Both the position numbers and the translations under genes were made by a program. This document shows, one piece after another, positions 1 through 6,655 of a stretch of 37,351 bases of DNA. The stretch is taken from the NCBI GenBank assembly GCA_027038295.1, contig JALVXD010000172.1:1-37351 (forward strand), written 5' to 3'. Position 1 is the first letter of the stretch. Each line of letters begins with the position of its first letter. The notes under the pieces were generated by a model that did not search any database, was not told the DNA's origin, and saw only the letters and a program-made list of their open reading frames with translations. The DNA comes from Campylobacteraceae bacterium (GTDB lineage: Bacteria; Campylobacterota; Campylobacteria; Campylobacterales; Sulfurovaceae).

Positions 1-791
1 TTGAAGAGTATAAGAGGGTTAAAAGCTCTTTCTTTTCAGATGACTCTCCAAAATTTCTCAATAAAGATGATATTAAAAATATCACCTATAATCCAATAGG
101 AGCTCAAAGTTATGGAGTAGATGAACCTGCAACCTTTAAAGTTCAAGCGTTTTCATTGCAACATGGCATTACAGCAGGAATTAAACATCTAAGTACAGAG
201 GCAACTTTCCACTCTCCTATGGTGGGTCTGTTTAATCTATTTAATCTTATGGCAGCTATTGGCTCTTGTGTAATGTTAACAGGACGTAATGTTGCAGAGG
301 TTTGTGAAGTGGTAGAAAACTTTGCAGGTGTGGCAGGTCGTATGGAAGTGGTTTCACGTAAGCCACTGGTAATCGTAGATTTTGCTCATACCGATGACGG
401 GATGATTCAAGTGTTAGACAGTATGAAAGATGCAGATGTTTCTGTAGTATTTGGAGCAGGTGGAGACAGAGACAAAGGAAAACGACCACGCATGGGAGCC
501 GTAGCAGCCAAGTTTGCACAGAAAGTTTATGTCACATCAGATAATCCTCGTTCAGAAGAGCCTGAAGATATTATAAAAGATATCCTCTCAGGAATAAAAG
601 ACCAAACTCATACTCGTGCTATGGTCGATAGAGCTTTTGCCATTCAGGAAGCACTAAAAGAGTTAAAAGAGAATGAAGTGCTTATGATACTTGGAAAAGG
701 TGATGAGACCACAATGGAAATCAAAGGTGAAAAGATTCACTTTGATGACCGTGAGATAGTTCGAGCTTTATTAGCAGAAAATATTAAATAA
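1..791 (+). CDS. murE: UDP-N-acetylmuramoyl-L-alanyl-D-glutamate--2,6-diaminopimelate ligase, 3' part
   Basis: This is the C-terminal half of MurE, the cytoplasmic ligase that adds meso-diaminopimelate to UDP-MurNAc-L-Ala-D-Glu in peptidoglycan synthesis. The reading frame is open from base 3 to the TAA at 789-791, about 262 residues, so the start and the ATP-binding P-loop lie outside the window. Visible landmarks are HSPMVGLFNLFN (end of the central Mur domain), GRMEVV, VDFAHTDDGM (start of the C-terminal Mur ligase domain), GAGGDRDKGKRP, and TSDNPRSEEP. The last contains the DNPR motif that recognises diaminopimelate and separates MurE from the other Mur ligases. The gene ends 8 nt inside the convergent yaaA-family gene. 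Identification is firm; only the 5' extent is unknown. Confidence 0.95.
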   Translation, partial: EEYKRVKSSFFSDDSPKFLNKDDIKNITYNPIGAQSYGVDEPATFKVQAFSLQHGITAGIKHLSTEATFHSPMVGLFNLFNLMAAIGSCVMLTGRNVAEVCEVVENFAGVAGRMEVVSRKPLVIVDFAHTDDGMIQVLDSMKDADVSVVFGAGGDRDKGKRPRMGAVAAKFAQKVYVTSDNPRSEEPEDIIKDILSGIKDQTHTRAMVDRAFAIQEALKELKENEVLMILGKGDETTMEIKGEKIHFDDREIVRALLAENIK

Positions 792-1515
792 TAGTATAAA
801 TAATTTCTGTCTTATTCTTTTTCGTTTGAATCTCATCTATAGATAGGTTTTCTATAGGGAGTTTCATAAAATCTTCTAAGTTATCAATTTGAGCCTTAGC
901 AATTTCACGTAGTACAATTCCACGATAGGCTTTTGCCCAATGGCTTACCACTTTTCCCTCTTTTATAAATTTTAGAGTAGTGTATTTTTTTGTGGGCTTA
1001 TAAAATTTGTCATAAAATCCAGCTCTTAAATCTAAAATGTCTTCATTCTTCAGATACTCTTCCATTAAATGAGTCTGTTCTTTATAAAGTTTTTCAGGTT
1101 TTAACTCTCCTATAGCTTCACCTTGTTTTAGACGATACTCTGGAATCCTATCATCAGCACGTAAAAACCCAAAAAGATTAGAGCATAGTATGACATTAGT
1201 ATCTATGTAATGTTGCTCATTAGGAGTTAATGCATTATAAGAGAGATAGTCAAATGCAACACCAGTATATCTCTCTATTGCTTTCATCGTAAGCTCATGT
1301 ACTATATCTGTAGTATGGTAAGAAACATCAGCTTCTTTTTTAAGACCAAACATTTTTGAGAGAGTATCAAAATTATTTTGTTGAATAATATTTATATATT
1401 GATGTAGAAGTTTTTGTCGTGTAGCTGTAAGTTCTGGAAAGAGTAGAGTATTTAAATAGAAGTTATCACAGCCACCATTTATTTTTGTTTCACTTGGTGC
1501 AAGAAGAATTTTCAT
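784..1515 (-). CDS. yaaA: YaaA family protein (DUF328, peroxide stress response)
   Basis: This is a 243-residue protein of the YaaA/DUF328 family. In E. coli the family member limits intracellular iron during peroxide stress and binds DNA, but its exact biochemistry is poorly defined. The family N-terminus is clear (MKILLAPSETK), and a conserved central part follows (YTGVAFDYLSYNAL, then LFGFLRADDRIPEYRLK). The C-terminal SHWAKAYRGIVLREIAKA also fits the family. The ATG is preceded by an AAGG on the minus strand, and a TATAAT element lies 22 nt further upstream. It converges on murE and shares 8 nt with it at the 3' ends. Family assignment is confident; the physiological role here is inferred from homologues. 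Confidence 0.85.
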   Translation of the reverse strand: MKILLAPSETKINGGCDNFYLNTLLFPELTATRQKLLHQYINIIQQNNFDTLSKMFGLKKEADVSYHTTDIVHELTMKAIERYTGVAFDYLSYNALTPNEQHYIDTNVILCSNLFGFLRADDRIPEYRLKQGEAIGELKPEKLYKEQTHLMEEYLKNEDILDLRAGFYDKFYKPTKKYTTLKFIKEGKVVSHWAKAYRGIVLREIAKAQIDNLEDFMKLPIENLSIDEIQTKKNKTEIIYTII

Positions 1516-1536
1516 GAAAAACCTTGTTTTTAAAGA

Positions 1537-1542
1537 ATTATA
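1537..1542 (-). promoter_or_regulatory. -10 element for the yaaA-family gene
   Basis: TATAAT on the minus strand, 21 nt upstream of the ATG at 1513-1515. No convincing -35 box is visible, which is usual for Campylobacterota sigma-70 promoters. It stands nearly back to back with the tRNA operon promoter at 1582-1610. Confidence 0.45.
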
Positions 1543-1581
1543 GCGAATATCAAAGAATTTTTATTTTTTTTATAAAAATCC

Positions 1582-1610
1582 TTGACATGCTTTTTATTTT
1601 TGTCTATAAT
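1582..1610 (+). promoter_or_regulatory. Consensus sigma-70 promoter of the tRNA-tuf operon
   Basis: TTGACA at 1582-1587 and TATAAT at 1605-1610 are separated by exactly 17 nt, so every position matches the textbook consensus. The expected transcription start is near 1617, about 30 nt before the first tRNA. A promoter this strong is appropriate for tRNA and EF-Tu expression. Confidence 0.9.
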
Positions 1611-1646
1611 GCGACTCCATTTAAAGAATGACTTTAAATGAATGGT

Positions 1647-1723
1647 GCTGATGTAGCTCAGTTGGCTAGAGCAGCTGATTTGTAATCAGCAGGTCGGGGG
1701 TTCGAGTCCCTTCATCAGCTCCA
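1647..1723 (+). tRNA. tRNA-Thr (TGT)
   Basis: Cloverleaf with acceptor GCTGATG/CATCAGC (1647-1653 with 1713-1719). The anticodon stem CTGAT/ATCAG closes the loop TTTGTAA, giving anticodon TGT. The T arm is GGGGGTTCGAGTCCC and CCA is encoded at 1721-1723. It is the first of four tRNAs ahead of tuf, the same order as thrU-tyrU-glyT-thrT before tufB in E. coli. Confidence 0.97.
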
Positions 1724-1763
1724 TTAAAATTTTATCAGTGTTTGACCAGAAATATAAAAATAT

Positions 1764-1848
1764 GGTGAGTTACTCAAGTGGCCAACGAGGGCGGATTGTA
1801 AATCCGCTGACTACGTCTTCGAAGGTTCGAATCCTTCACTCACCACCA
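1764..1848 (+). tRNA. tRNA-Tyr (GTA)
   Basis: Class II tRNA with a long variable arm. The acceptor is GGTGAGT/ACTCACC, the anticodon loop reads GTA between GCGGATT and AATCCGC, and the T loop contains GGTTCGAATCC. The discriminator is A and CCA is encoded at 1846-1848. It is the second tRNA of the operon. Confidence 0.97.
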
Positions 1849-1868
1849 TTTATATATTTGATATAGAT

Positions 1869-1944
1869 GCGGGAATAGCTCAGTGGCTAGAGCCCCTGCC
1901 TTCCAAGCAGGATGTCGCGAGTTCGAATCTCGTTTCCCGCTCCA
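1869..1944 (+). tRNA. tRNA-Gly (TCC)
   Basis: The acceptor is GCGGGAA/TTCCCGC and the anticodon stem CCTGC/GCAGG encloses the loop CTTCCAA, giving anticodon TCC. The T arm is GCGAGTTCGAATCTCGT and CCA is encoded at 1942-1944. It is the third tRNA of the operon. Confidence 0.97.
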
Positions 1945-2045
1945 TAGTATCAAAGTAATCTGGAAGCTGGTGTGAAAATTTTATTACTACTTTCACATTA
2001 ACCAATCAAAATCATACACTTATTAAATTTTATAAATATTATTAT

Positions 2046-2120
<75 letters not shown>

Positions 2121-2127
2121 CCATGAT

Positions 2128-2222
2128 TATGGACAAAAGTATTATCATTTAAAAGGTTATCTTCAGCAGGTAGCTCATACGACTAGTCGTATTTTTACAA
2201 ACTGATAATAGTTTTGTCCATA
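2128..2222 (+). repeat. Nested inverted repeat between tRNA-Thr and tuf
   Basis: Arms of 20 nt at 2128-2147 and 2203-2222 are reverse complements at 19 of 20 positions (left arm begins TATGGACAAAAG). Nested inside is the perfect 16-bp palindrome ATACGACTAGTCGTAT at 2177-2192, followed by five T residues. The inner hairpin with its U-run could be a weak attenuator. The whole could be an RNase III-type processing structure separating the tRNA precursors from tuf mRNA, or a small MITE-like insertion. The structure is directly visible; the role is inference. Confidence 0.8.
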
Positions 2223-2255
2223 TTGTTGGTAATTAAAGCAATATTGAGTTATGTC

Positions 2256-2264
2256 TGATATAAT
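2256..2264 (+). promoter_or_regulatory. Extended -10 promoter element upstream of tuf
   Basis: TGATATAAT is a perfect TGn-TATAAT extended -10 element ending 38 nt before the tuf ATG. There is no consensus -35 box at the right spacing. It lies just downstream of the nested inverted repeat, so tuf may have its own start site in addition to read-through from the tRNA promoter. Confidence 0.6.
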
Positions 2265-2302
2265 GTCAGCAAATTTTTTAACAATTAACTTAGGAGAAAC
2301 AG

Positions 2303-3511
2303 ATGGCTAAAGAAAAATTCGAACGAACAAAACCCCATGTTAACATTGGTACAATTGGTCACGTTGACCACGGTAAAACTACATTAACAGCTGCAATCAC
2401 AATGTGTTTAGGGCTTAAAAATGGTCAAGCAACAATGGATTATGATCAAATTGATAATGCTCCAGAAGAAAGAGAAAGAGGAATTACTATTGCTACTTCT
2501 CACGTAGAGTATGAAACTGAAACAAGACATTATGCTCACGTAGATTGTCCAGGTCACGCTGATTACGTTAAAAACATGATTACTGGTGCTGCTCAAATGG
2601 ATGGTGCTATTCTTGTTATCGCTGCTACTGATGGACCTATGGCACAAACTAGAGAGCATATTCTTCTTTCTAAGCAAGTTGGTGTACCTTACATTGTAAT
2701 TTTCTTGAATAAAGAAGATCAACTTGATGATGAAGACAAAGAAGAGATGTTAGAACTTGTAGACATGGAAGTAAGAGAACTTCTTTCAGAATATGATTTT
2801 CCAGGTGATGATACTCCAATCGTTGCTGGTTCAGCATTCCAAGCACTTGAAGAAGCAAAAGCTGGAAAAGCTGGTGAATGGTCAGAAAAAATTTATAAAC
2901 TTATGGATGAAGTAGATGCTTATATTCCTGAGCCAAAAAGAGAAACTGATAAAGATTTCTTAATGCCAATTGAAGATATTTTTACTATTCAAGGTCGTGG
3001 TACTGTTGTAACTGGTAAAATTGATAGAGGTCAAGTTTGTGTTGGAGATGCAGTTGAAATTGTTGGTATTAAAGATAACCAATCAACAACTGTAACTGGT
3101 GTTGAGATGTTCCGTAAAGAAATGGATTGTGGTCAAGCTGGTGATAACTGTGGTGTTCTTATTAGAGGTATTGAAAAAGACGCAGTTGAAAGAGGTATGG
3201 TTCTTTGTAAGCCAGGTTCAATTACTCCTCACTCTAAATTTACAGCTGAAGTGTATATTCTTAAAAAAGAAGAGGGTGGTAGACACACTCCATTCTTTAA
3301 CAACTATAGACCACAGTTTTATGTAAGAACAACAGATGTTACTGGTTCAATTACACTTGCAGAAGGTGTTGAAATGGTTATGCCTGGTGACAACGTTACT
3401 ATTACTGTTGAGCTTATCAACCCAGTTGCTCTTGAGCAAGGTACTAAGTTTGCTATCCGTGAAGGTGGTAGAACTGTTGGTGCTGGTGTTGTTGCTGAAA
3501 TTATCGAGTAG
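2303..3511 (+). CDS. tuf: Elongation factor Tu
   Basis: EF-Tu is the GTPase that delivers aminoacyl-tRNA to the ribosomal A site. The 402 residues carry all GTP-binding motifs: GHVDHGKT at 19-26, the switch I segment with RERGITI, DCPGH, and NKED in the NKxD position. Domains 2 and 3 follow, with [13 protein letters not shown] and a C-terminus ending [23 protein letters not shown] ribosome binding site precedes the ATG. The gene sits in the tufB position, after four tRNAs and before rpmG. No second tuf follows fusA in this window, so it may be the only copy. Identification is certain. Confidence 0.99.
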   Translation: MAKEKFERTKPHVNIGTIGHVDHGKTTLTAAITMCLGLKNGQATMDYDQIDNAPEERERGITIATSHVEYETETRHYAHVDCPGHADYVKNMITGAAQMDGAILVIAATDGPMAQTREHILLSKQVGVPYIVIFLNKEDQLDDEDKEEMLELVDMEVRELLSEYDFPGDDTPIVAGSAFQALEEAKAGKAGEWSEKIYKLMDEVDAYIPEPKRETDKDFLMPIEDIFTIQGRGTVVTGKIDRGQVCVGDAVEIVGIKDNQSTTVTGVEMFRKEMDCGQAGDNCGVLIRGIEKDAVERGMVLCKPGSITPHSKFTAEVYILKKEEGGRHTPFFNNYRPQFYVRTTDVTGSITLAEGVEMVMPGDNVTITVELINPVALEQGTKFAIREGGRTVGAGVVAEIIE

Positions 3512-3516
3512 TAGTC

Positions 3517-3669
3517 ATGAGAGAAACAATTCACTTAGGTTGTGAGAAGTGTACTAGACGTAACTATCACACCACTAAGAATAAAAGAAACACTGCTGAA
3601 AAACTTGCTTTAAAAAAGTATTGTAAGTGGTGTAAGTGTCATACTACACATAAAGAGATGAAGCTGTAA
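3517..3669 (+). CDS. rpmG: 50S ribosomal protein bL33
   Basis: This is a 50-residue ORF starting at the ATG 5 nt after the tuf stop. The sequence begins MRETIHLGCEKCTRRNYHTT and includes KYCKWCKCHT. It has two CxxC pairs, the zinc-ribbon (C+) form of bL33, a large-subunit protein near the E site. It is probably co-transcribed with tuf. The neighbourhood tuf-rpmG-tRNA-Trp-secE-nusG is widely conserved in bacteria and supports the call. Confidence 0.96.
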   Translation: MRETIHLGCEKCTRRNYHTTKNKRNTAEKLALKKYCKWCKCHTTHKEMKL

Positions 3670-3690
3670 CAAGTTCATTTACTCTATTTT

Positions 3691-3718
3691 AATATCATTG
3701 GGTACACTCAATGATATT
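3691..3718 (+). other. Hairpin between rpmG and tRNA-Trp
   Basis: AATATCATTG (3691-3700) pairs with CAATGATATT (3709-3718) over 10 bp with an 8-nt loop. The following TATTCTT is only weakly T-rich and runs straight into the tRNA. It may be an inefficient terminator of the tuf-rpmG unit or a processing signal for the tRNA 5' side. Confidence 0.6.
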
Positions 3719-3725
3719 TATTCTT

Positions 3726-3801
3726 AGGCCAATAGCTCAGTTGGTAGAGCACTGGTCTCCAAAACCAGGTGCCGGGGGTTCGAGTCCCTCTTGGCCTGCC
3801 A
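3726..3801 (+). tRNA. tRNA-Trp (CCA)
   Basis: The acceptor is AGGCCAA/TTGGCCT and the anticodon stem CTGGT/ACCAG encloses the loop CTCCAAA, giving anticodon CCA. The T arm is GGGGGTTCGAGTCCC, the discriminator is G (as expected for Trp), and CCA is encoded at 3799-3801. Its place between rpmG and secE is conserved in many bacteria. Confidence 0.97.
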
Positions 3802-3835
3802 TACAAATATATGGTAAATATAAAAGGTAAATACA

Positions 3836-4018
3836 ATGGAAAAATTAACAACATATTTTACACACGTTAAAGAAGAGATTCAAAAAGTTATATTTCCGAC
3901 AAAAGTACAAATAAGACAAGCGTTTTTTGCTGTTTTTATCGTCGTGACCGTTATATCTATTTTTTTAGCACTTGTTGACTTACTTATGTCATCTATTGTA
4001 ACAGCAGTAGTTGGTTAA
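3836..4018 (+). CDS. secE: Preprotein translocase subunit SecE
   Basis: SecE is the small membrane subunit that clamps SecY in the SecYEG translocon. At 60 residues it is the short single-span form typical of many bacteria outside the enterics. An amphipathic N-terminal helix contains the family signature VKEEIQKVIFPTK (about 11-23), and one transmembrane segment covers about residues 30-57. An AAAGG lies upstream of the ATG. The stop codon is followed after 1 nt by nusG, so the two are translationally close. Identification rests on the signature, size and the secE-nusG pairing. Confidence 0.95.
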   Translation: MEKLTTYFTHVKEEIQKVIFPTKVQIRQAFFAVFIVVTVISIFLALVDLLMSSIVTAVVG

Positions 4019-4019
4019 G

Positions 4020-4550
4020 ATGGCATTTCAATGGTATGCAATTCAGGTTTATTCAGGATCTGAACAAGCAGTTAAAAAAGGTATAGAGCTTTTAGCTATA
4101 GAAAATGGTATTGAAGATCAAATAGATTCAATTATTGTTCCTATAGAAGAAGTTATAGAGGTTAAGAATGGAGATAAGAAGATTACAGAACGTGTTCTTT
4201 ATTCAGGCTATGTGTTTGCATCAGTAGATTTGGACACAAGTCTTTGGCACAAAATTCAATCACTCCCTCGTGTTTCTCGTTTTATTGGAGAAGGTAAAAC
4301 AGCTACACCATTGAGTGATGCAGATATTAAAGTTATTTTAGAAAAAATGGAAAAGAAATCTGCTCCACGTCCTAAAGTTGACTTTGAAAATGGGGAGATG
4401 GTTCGTATTATTGATGGTCCATTTTCTAACTTTACAGGAATGGTTGAAGAGTATGACCTTGATCATGGGAAATTAAAGTTGAATGTTTCTATTTTTGGTA
4501 GAAATACACCAGTAGAAATTTTATATACGCAAGTAGAGAAAATTCTATAA
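4020..4550 (+). CDS. nusG: Transcription termination/antitermination factor NusG
   Basis: NusG binds the RNA polymerase clamp to reduce pausing and links transcription to Rho or the ribosome. The protein starts MAFQWYAIQVYSGSEQAVKKG, the beginning of the NGN domain. LYSGYVFASVDLDTSLWHKIQ follows, then PRVSRFIG. The C-terminal KOW domain contains GEMVRIIDGPFSNFTGMVEEY. I chose the ATG at 4020, which gives 176 residues, over a TTG at 4011 inside secE, because homologues begin at this methionine. A strong hairpin with a T-run follows the stop, so nusG closes the secE-nusG unit or precedes an attenuator before rplK. Confidence 0.97.
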   Translation: MAFQWYAIQVYSGSEQAVKKGIELLAIENGIEDQIDSIIVPIEEVIEVKNGDKKITERVLYSGYVFASVDLDTSLWHKIQSLPRVSRFIGEGKTATPLSDADIKVILEKMEKKSAPRPKVDFENGEMVRIIDGPFSNFTGMVEEYDLDHGKLKLNVSIFGRNTPVEILYTQVEKIL

Positions 4551-4557
4551 ATATGTA

Positions 4558-4584
4558 GGGGCAGAGCAATGTCTCTGCCTTTTT
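4558..4584 (+). terminator. Intrinsic terminator or attenuator after nusG
   Basis: GGCAGAG (4560-4566) pairs with CTCTGCC (4573-4579), with a CAATGT loop and the T-run TTTTT at 4580-4584. It starts 9 nt after the nusG stop. The ribosomal genes downstream continue on the same strand, so termination may be partial. Confidence 0.8.
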
Positions 4585-4616
4585 CTTATTGTTATGAAAT
4601 ATTGTGTAAAAGTTTA

Positions 4617-4645
4617 AATAATAAAAATATTTTATTTTTATTATT
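4617..4645 (+). other. A/T-only perfect hairpin in the rplK leader
   Basis: AATAATAAAAATA (4617-4629) and TATTTTTATTATT (4633-4645) are perfect reverse complements separated by TTT. With no G or C the RNA stem would be weak, so this may be an AT-rich promoter-proximal element instead of a functional RNA fold. Confidence 0.5.
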
Positions 4646-4694
4646 CAAGTTTTTATTTTTAAAATAAACGACTATTTAATCTAAGGAGATAACG

Positions 4695-5120
4695 ATGGCA
4701 AAAAAAGTAACTGAAAAGTTCAAAATGATGATTCCTGCTGGATCAGCTAACCCATCACCACCAGTAGGACCAGCACTTGGTCAACGTGGTGTTAACATTA
4801 TGGAATTCTGTAAGGCATTCAATGAAAAGACTAAAGACAAAATGGGTTTTAAAATTCCTGTTGTAGTTACAGTATATGCTGATAGATCTTTTACATTTGA
4901 AACAAAGCAACCACCTGCATCTGAACTTATTTTAAAAGCTGCAAACCTTAAAAAAGGTACAGATAATCCTATTCTTAATAAAGTTGGAACACTTACATCA
5001 GCTCAAATTAATGAGATTGTTGAGAAGAAAATTGCTGACTTAAATACAGATGATAAAGAGATGGCAGCTAAGATTATTGCTGGAACTTGTAGAAGTATGG
5101 GTGTAGAGATAGCTGGATAA
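4695..5120 (+). CDS. rplK: 50S ribosomal protein uL11
   Basis: uL11 binds the GTPase-associated centre of 23S rRNA with the L10-L12 stalk. The 141 residues match the family length. The N-terminal domain carries [19 protein letters not shown] with the proline-rich hinge residues, and the rRNA-binding C-terminal domain ends [14 protein letters not shown]. The ribosome binding site AAGGAG lies 6 nt before the ATG. The order rplK-rplA-rplJ-rplL-rpoB-rpoC is the standard bacterial arrangement. Identification is certain. Confidence 0.99.
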   Translation: MAKKVTEKFKMMIPAGSANPSPPVGPALGQRGVNIMEFCKAFNEKTKDKMGFKIPVVVTVYADRSFTFETKQPPASELILKAANLKKGTDNPILNKVGTLTSAQINEIVEKKIADLNTDDKEMAAKIIAGTCRSMGVEIAG

Positions 5121-5195
5121 TTTCAGTTTTGATACCACTAAGCATCTATTTGCAAAAGTGGGAGATTATAGATAATATATATCGTGGAGAGATAA

Positions 5196-5909
5196 ATGGC
5201 AAAGAAAGTAAATAAAAAAAGAGCAGCACTCTTAGAGAAAATAGAAGTAGAGAAGAATTATGCTGTTGAAGAAGCAACATCACTTCTTACAGAATTGAAA
5301 TCAGCTAAGTTTGATGAGACCGTTGAGATTGCGTTGAACTTAAATGTTGACCCAAGACATGCAGATCAAATGCTTAGAGGTTCAGTAGTACTTCCAAATG
5401 GTACAGGTAAAGTTGTGAGAGTAGCAGTGTTTGCAAAGGATGATAAGGCTGATGAAGCTAAAGCAGCAGGGGCTGACTTGGTTGGTTCTGATGATTTAAT
5501 TGATGCAATTAAAGAGGGTAACATTGATTTTGATACTGTAATTGCAACTCCTAATATGATGGGAACACTTGGTAAAGTAGCTAGGATTTTAGGACCAAAA
5601 GGTTTAATGCCTAACCCTAAAACTGGTACAGTAACAATGGATATTACTAAGGCTGTTACAGAAGCTAAAGGTGGAAAAGTTAACTTTAGAACAGACAAAA
5701 AAGGTAATATTCATGCTGGAATTGGAAAAGTAAGTTTTGGTGCTGAGAAAATTTTAGAAAATTTAGAAACTTTTGTTCAGACCATTAACAAGGTTAAACC
5801 AGCATCTGCTAAAGGTAGATACATTACAAATGCTGCTATCTCTTTAACTATGAGTCCAGCAATAACACTTGATGCAAGTGAGCTTATGGATATGAAAGCA
5901 AAAGCTTAA
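5196..5909 (+). CDS. rplA: 50S ribosomal protein uL1
   Basis: uL1 forms the L1 stalk and usually also represses translation of its own mRNA. The 237 residues are slightly above the usual ~230. Diagnostic segments are [50 protein letters not shown] and [22 protein letters not shown] ribosome binding site precedes the ATG. The stop codon lies within an AAGCTT hairpin, and downstream begins the palindrome-rich spacer before rplJ. In E. coli the L1 target lies in the rplK leader; I could not identify an equivalent with confidence. Confidence 0.99.
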   Translation: MAKKVNKKRAALLEKIEVEKNYAVEEATSLLTELKSAKFDETVEIALNLNVDPRHADQMLRGSVVLPNGTGKVVRVAVFAKDDKADEAKAAGADLVGSDDLIDAIKEGNIDFDTVIATPNMMGTLGKVARILGPKGLMPNPKTGTVTMDITKAVTEAKGGKVNFRTDKKGNIHAGIGKVSFGAEKILENLETFVQTINKVKPASAKGRYITNAAISLTMSPAITLDASELMDMKAKA

Positions 5910-5920
5910 GTCTAAAGCTT
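5902..5920 (+). repeat. AAGCTT hairpin, copy 1
   Basis: Two AAGCTT boxes (5902-5907 and 5915-5920) are separated by 7 nt and can pair as a 6-bp stem; the first overlaps the rplA stop codon. A related element occurs at 6062-6081. Each sits 13-14 nt ahead of one of the long palindromes. Confidence 0.6.
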
Positions 5921-5934
5921 AGGGCAAAAAAGGG

Positions 5935-5992
5935 AAAGAGGGTATACAATAGGGGTCAGGTTTAAACCTGACCCCTATTGTATACCCTCTTT
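5935..5992 (+). repeat. 58-bp perfect palindrome with GGGGTCAGG core, copy 1
   Basis: Positions 5935-5963 and 5964-5992 are exact reverse complements with no spacer. The inner arm is AATAGGGGTCAGGTTT and the outer part is AAAGAGGGTATAC. The right arm runs into a T-run, so in RNA this is also terminator-like. The core resembles short palindromes that I associate with REP-type elements mobilised by IS200-like (RAYT) transposases. That link is from memory, and no transposase is in the window. Confidence 0.95.
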
Positions 5993-6016
5993 TTAACACC
6001 CTTTCTTGTCTTTTCC

Positions 6017-6033
6017 TTTATGCTTGGCATAAA
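6017..6033 (+). other. Small hairpin between the two palindromes
   Basis: TTTATGC pairs with GCATAAA around a TTG loop. It may be an independent structure or part of the material carried between the two repeat copies. Confidence 0.5.
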
Positions 6034-6061
6034 CTAATCTAGATTGAAGATAATAGGGGCG

Positions 6062-6081
6062 AAAGCTTAATATAAAGCTTT
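6062..6081 (+). repeat. AAGCTT hairpin, copy 2
   Basis: AAAGCTT (6062-6068) pairs with AAGCTTT (6075-6081) around AATATA. It resembles the hairpin at 5902-5920 in sequence and in its distance to the palindrome that follows. A further AAGCTT occurs at 6087-6092. Confidence 0.6.
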
Positions 6082-6094
6082 GAAAAAAGCTTGT

Positions 6095-6138
6095 TACTTC
6101 AATAGGGGTCAGGTTTAAACCTGACCCCTATTGAAGTA
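6095..6138 (+). repeat. 44-bp perfect palindrome with GGGGTCAGG core, copy 2
   Basis: Positions 6095-6116 and 6117-6138 are exact reverse complements. The inner 32 bp are identical to the core of the palindrome at 5935-5992, but the outer arms differ (TACTTC with GAAGTA). It ends 27 nt before the rplJ start codon and just upstream of the ribosome binding site. Confidence 0.95.
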
Positions 6139-6165
6139 CCCTTTTAGAGATCGAAAGGAGAACAA

Positions 6166-6651
6166 ATGACTAGAACTGAAAAAGAAGCTATTGTTAATGA
6201 ACTCTCAACTGCTTTTGCTGATCAGGGTGCTGTAATCGTATGTGATTATAAAGGTATGACTGTTGAAGCATTAGAAGGTGTTCGTAACATGGCAAGAGAA
6301 AATGATGTTAATGTTAGGGTAGTTAAAAATACACTTGCAACTATTGCACTTAAAAATGCAAACTGTGAAGAGTTAGAACTACTTGACAACAATGTTTTTA
6401 TTTGGGGTGAAGATCAAATTGCTACTTGTAAAGTGGCTGATAAATCTGCTGAAGCAAATAAAGATAATTTCTCAATCAAGTCTGGAGTAATTGAGTCTAA
6501 AGTTGCAGATATCGCTACGATTAATGCTATGGCTAAACTTCCAGGTAGAGATGAACTTCTTGGTATGCTACTTAATGTTTGGAATGCACCAGTGCAGAAC
6601 TTTACAATAGGTATGAGTGCACTTGCTACTAAACTAGAAGAAGAAGCGTAG
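6166..6651 (+). CDS. rplJ: 50S ribosomal protein uL10
   Basis: uL10 anchors the L7/L12 dimers to the ribosome as the base of the stalk. The 161 residues begin MTRTEKEAIVNELSTAFADQ and contain VIVCDYKGMTVEALEGVRN and VRVVKNTLATIALKN, the rRNA-binding N-domain. The C-terminal helix that binds L12 dimers is at about 130-161. A strong AAGGAG lies 6 nt before the ATG. In E. coli the L10-L12 complex represses this mRNA at its leader. Here the leader is occupied by the repeated palindromes, so the usual control may be changed or replaced. Confidence 0.98.
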   Translation: MTRTEKEAIVNELSTAFADQGAVIVCDYKGMTVEALEGVRNMARENDVNVRVVKNTLATIALKNANCEELELLDNNVFIWGEDQIATCKVADKSAEANKDNFSIKSGVIESKVADIATINAMAKLPGRDELLGMLLNVWNAPVQNFTIGMSALATKLEEEA

Positions 6652-6655
6652 TTTT

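Noticed and set aside
3099-3545. Several short frames in other phases within tuf
   Set aside because: Leucine/valine-rich shadow translations of a highly conserved gene. The only real small gene here is rpmG at 3517-3669.
5935-6138. The palindromes considered as ends of a complete insertion sequence
   Set aside because: Only about 100 bp lie between them and no transposase can be encoded there.
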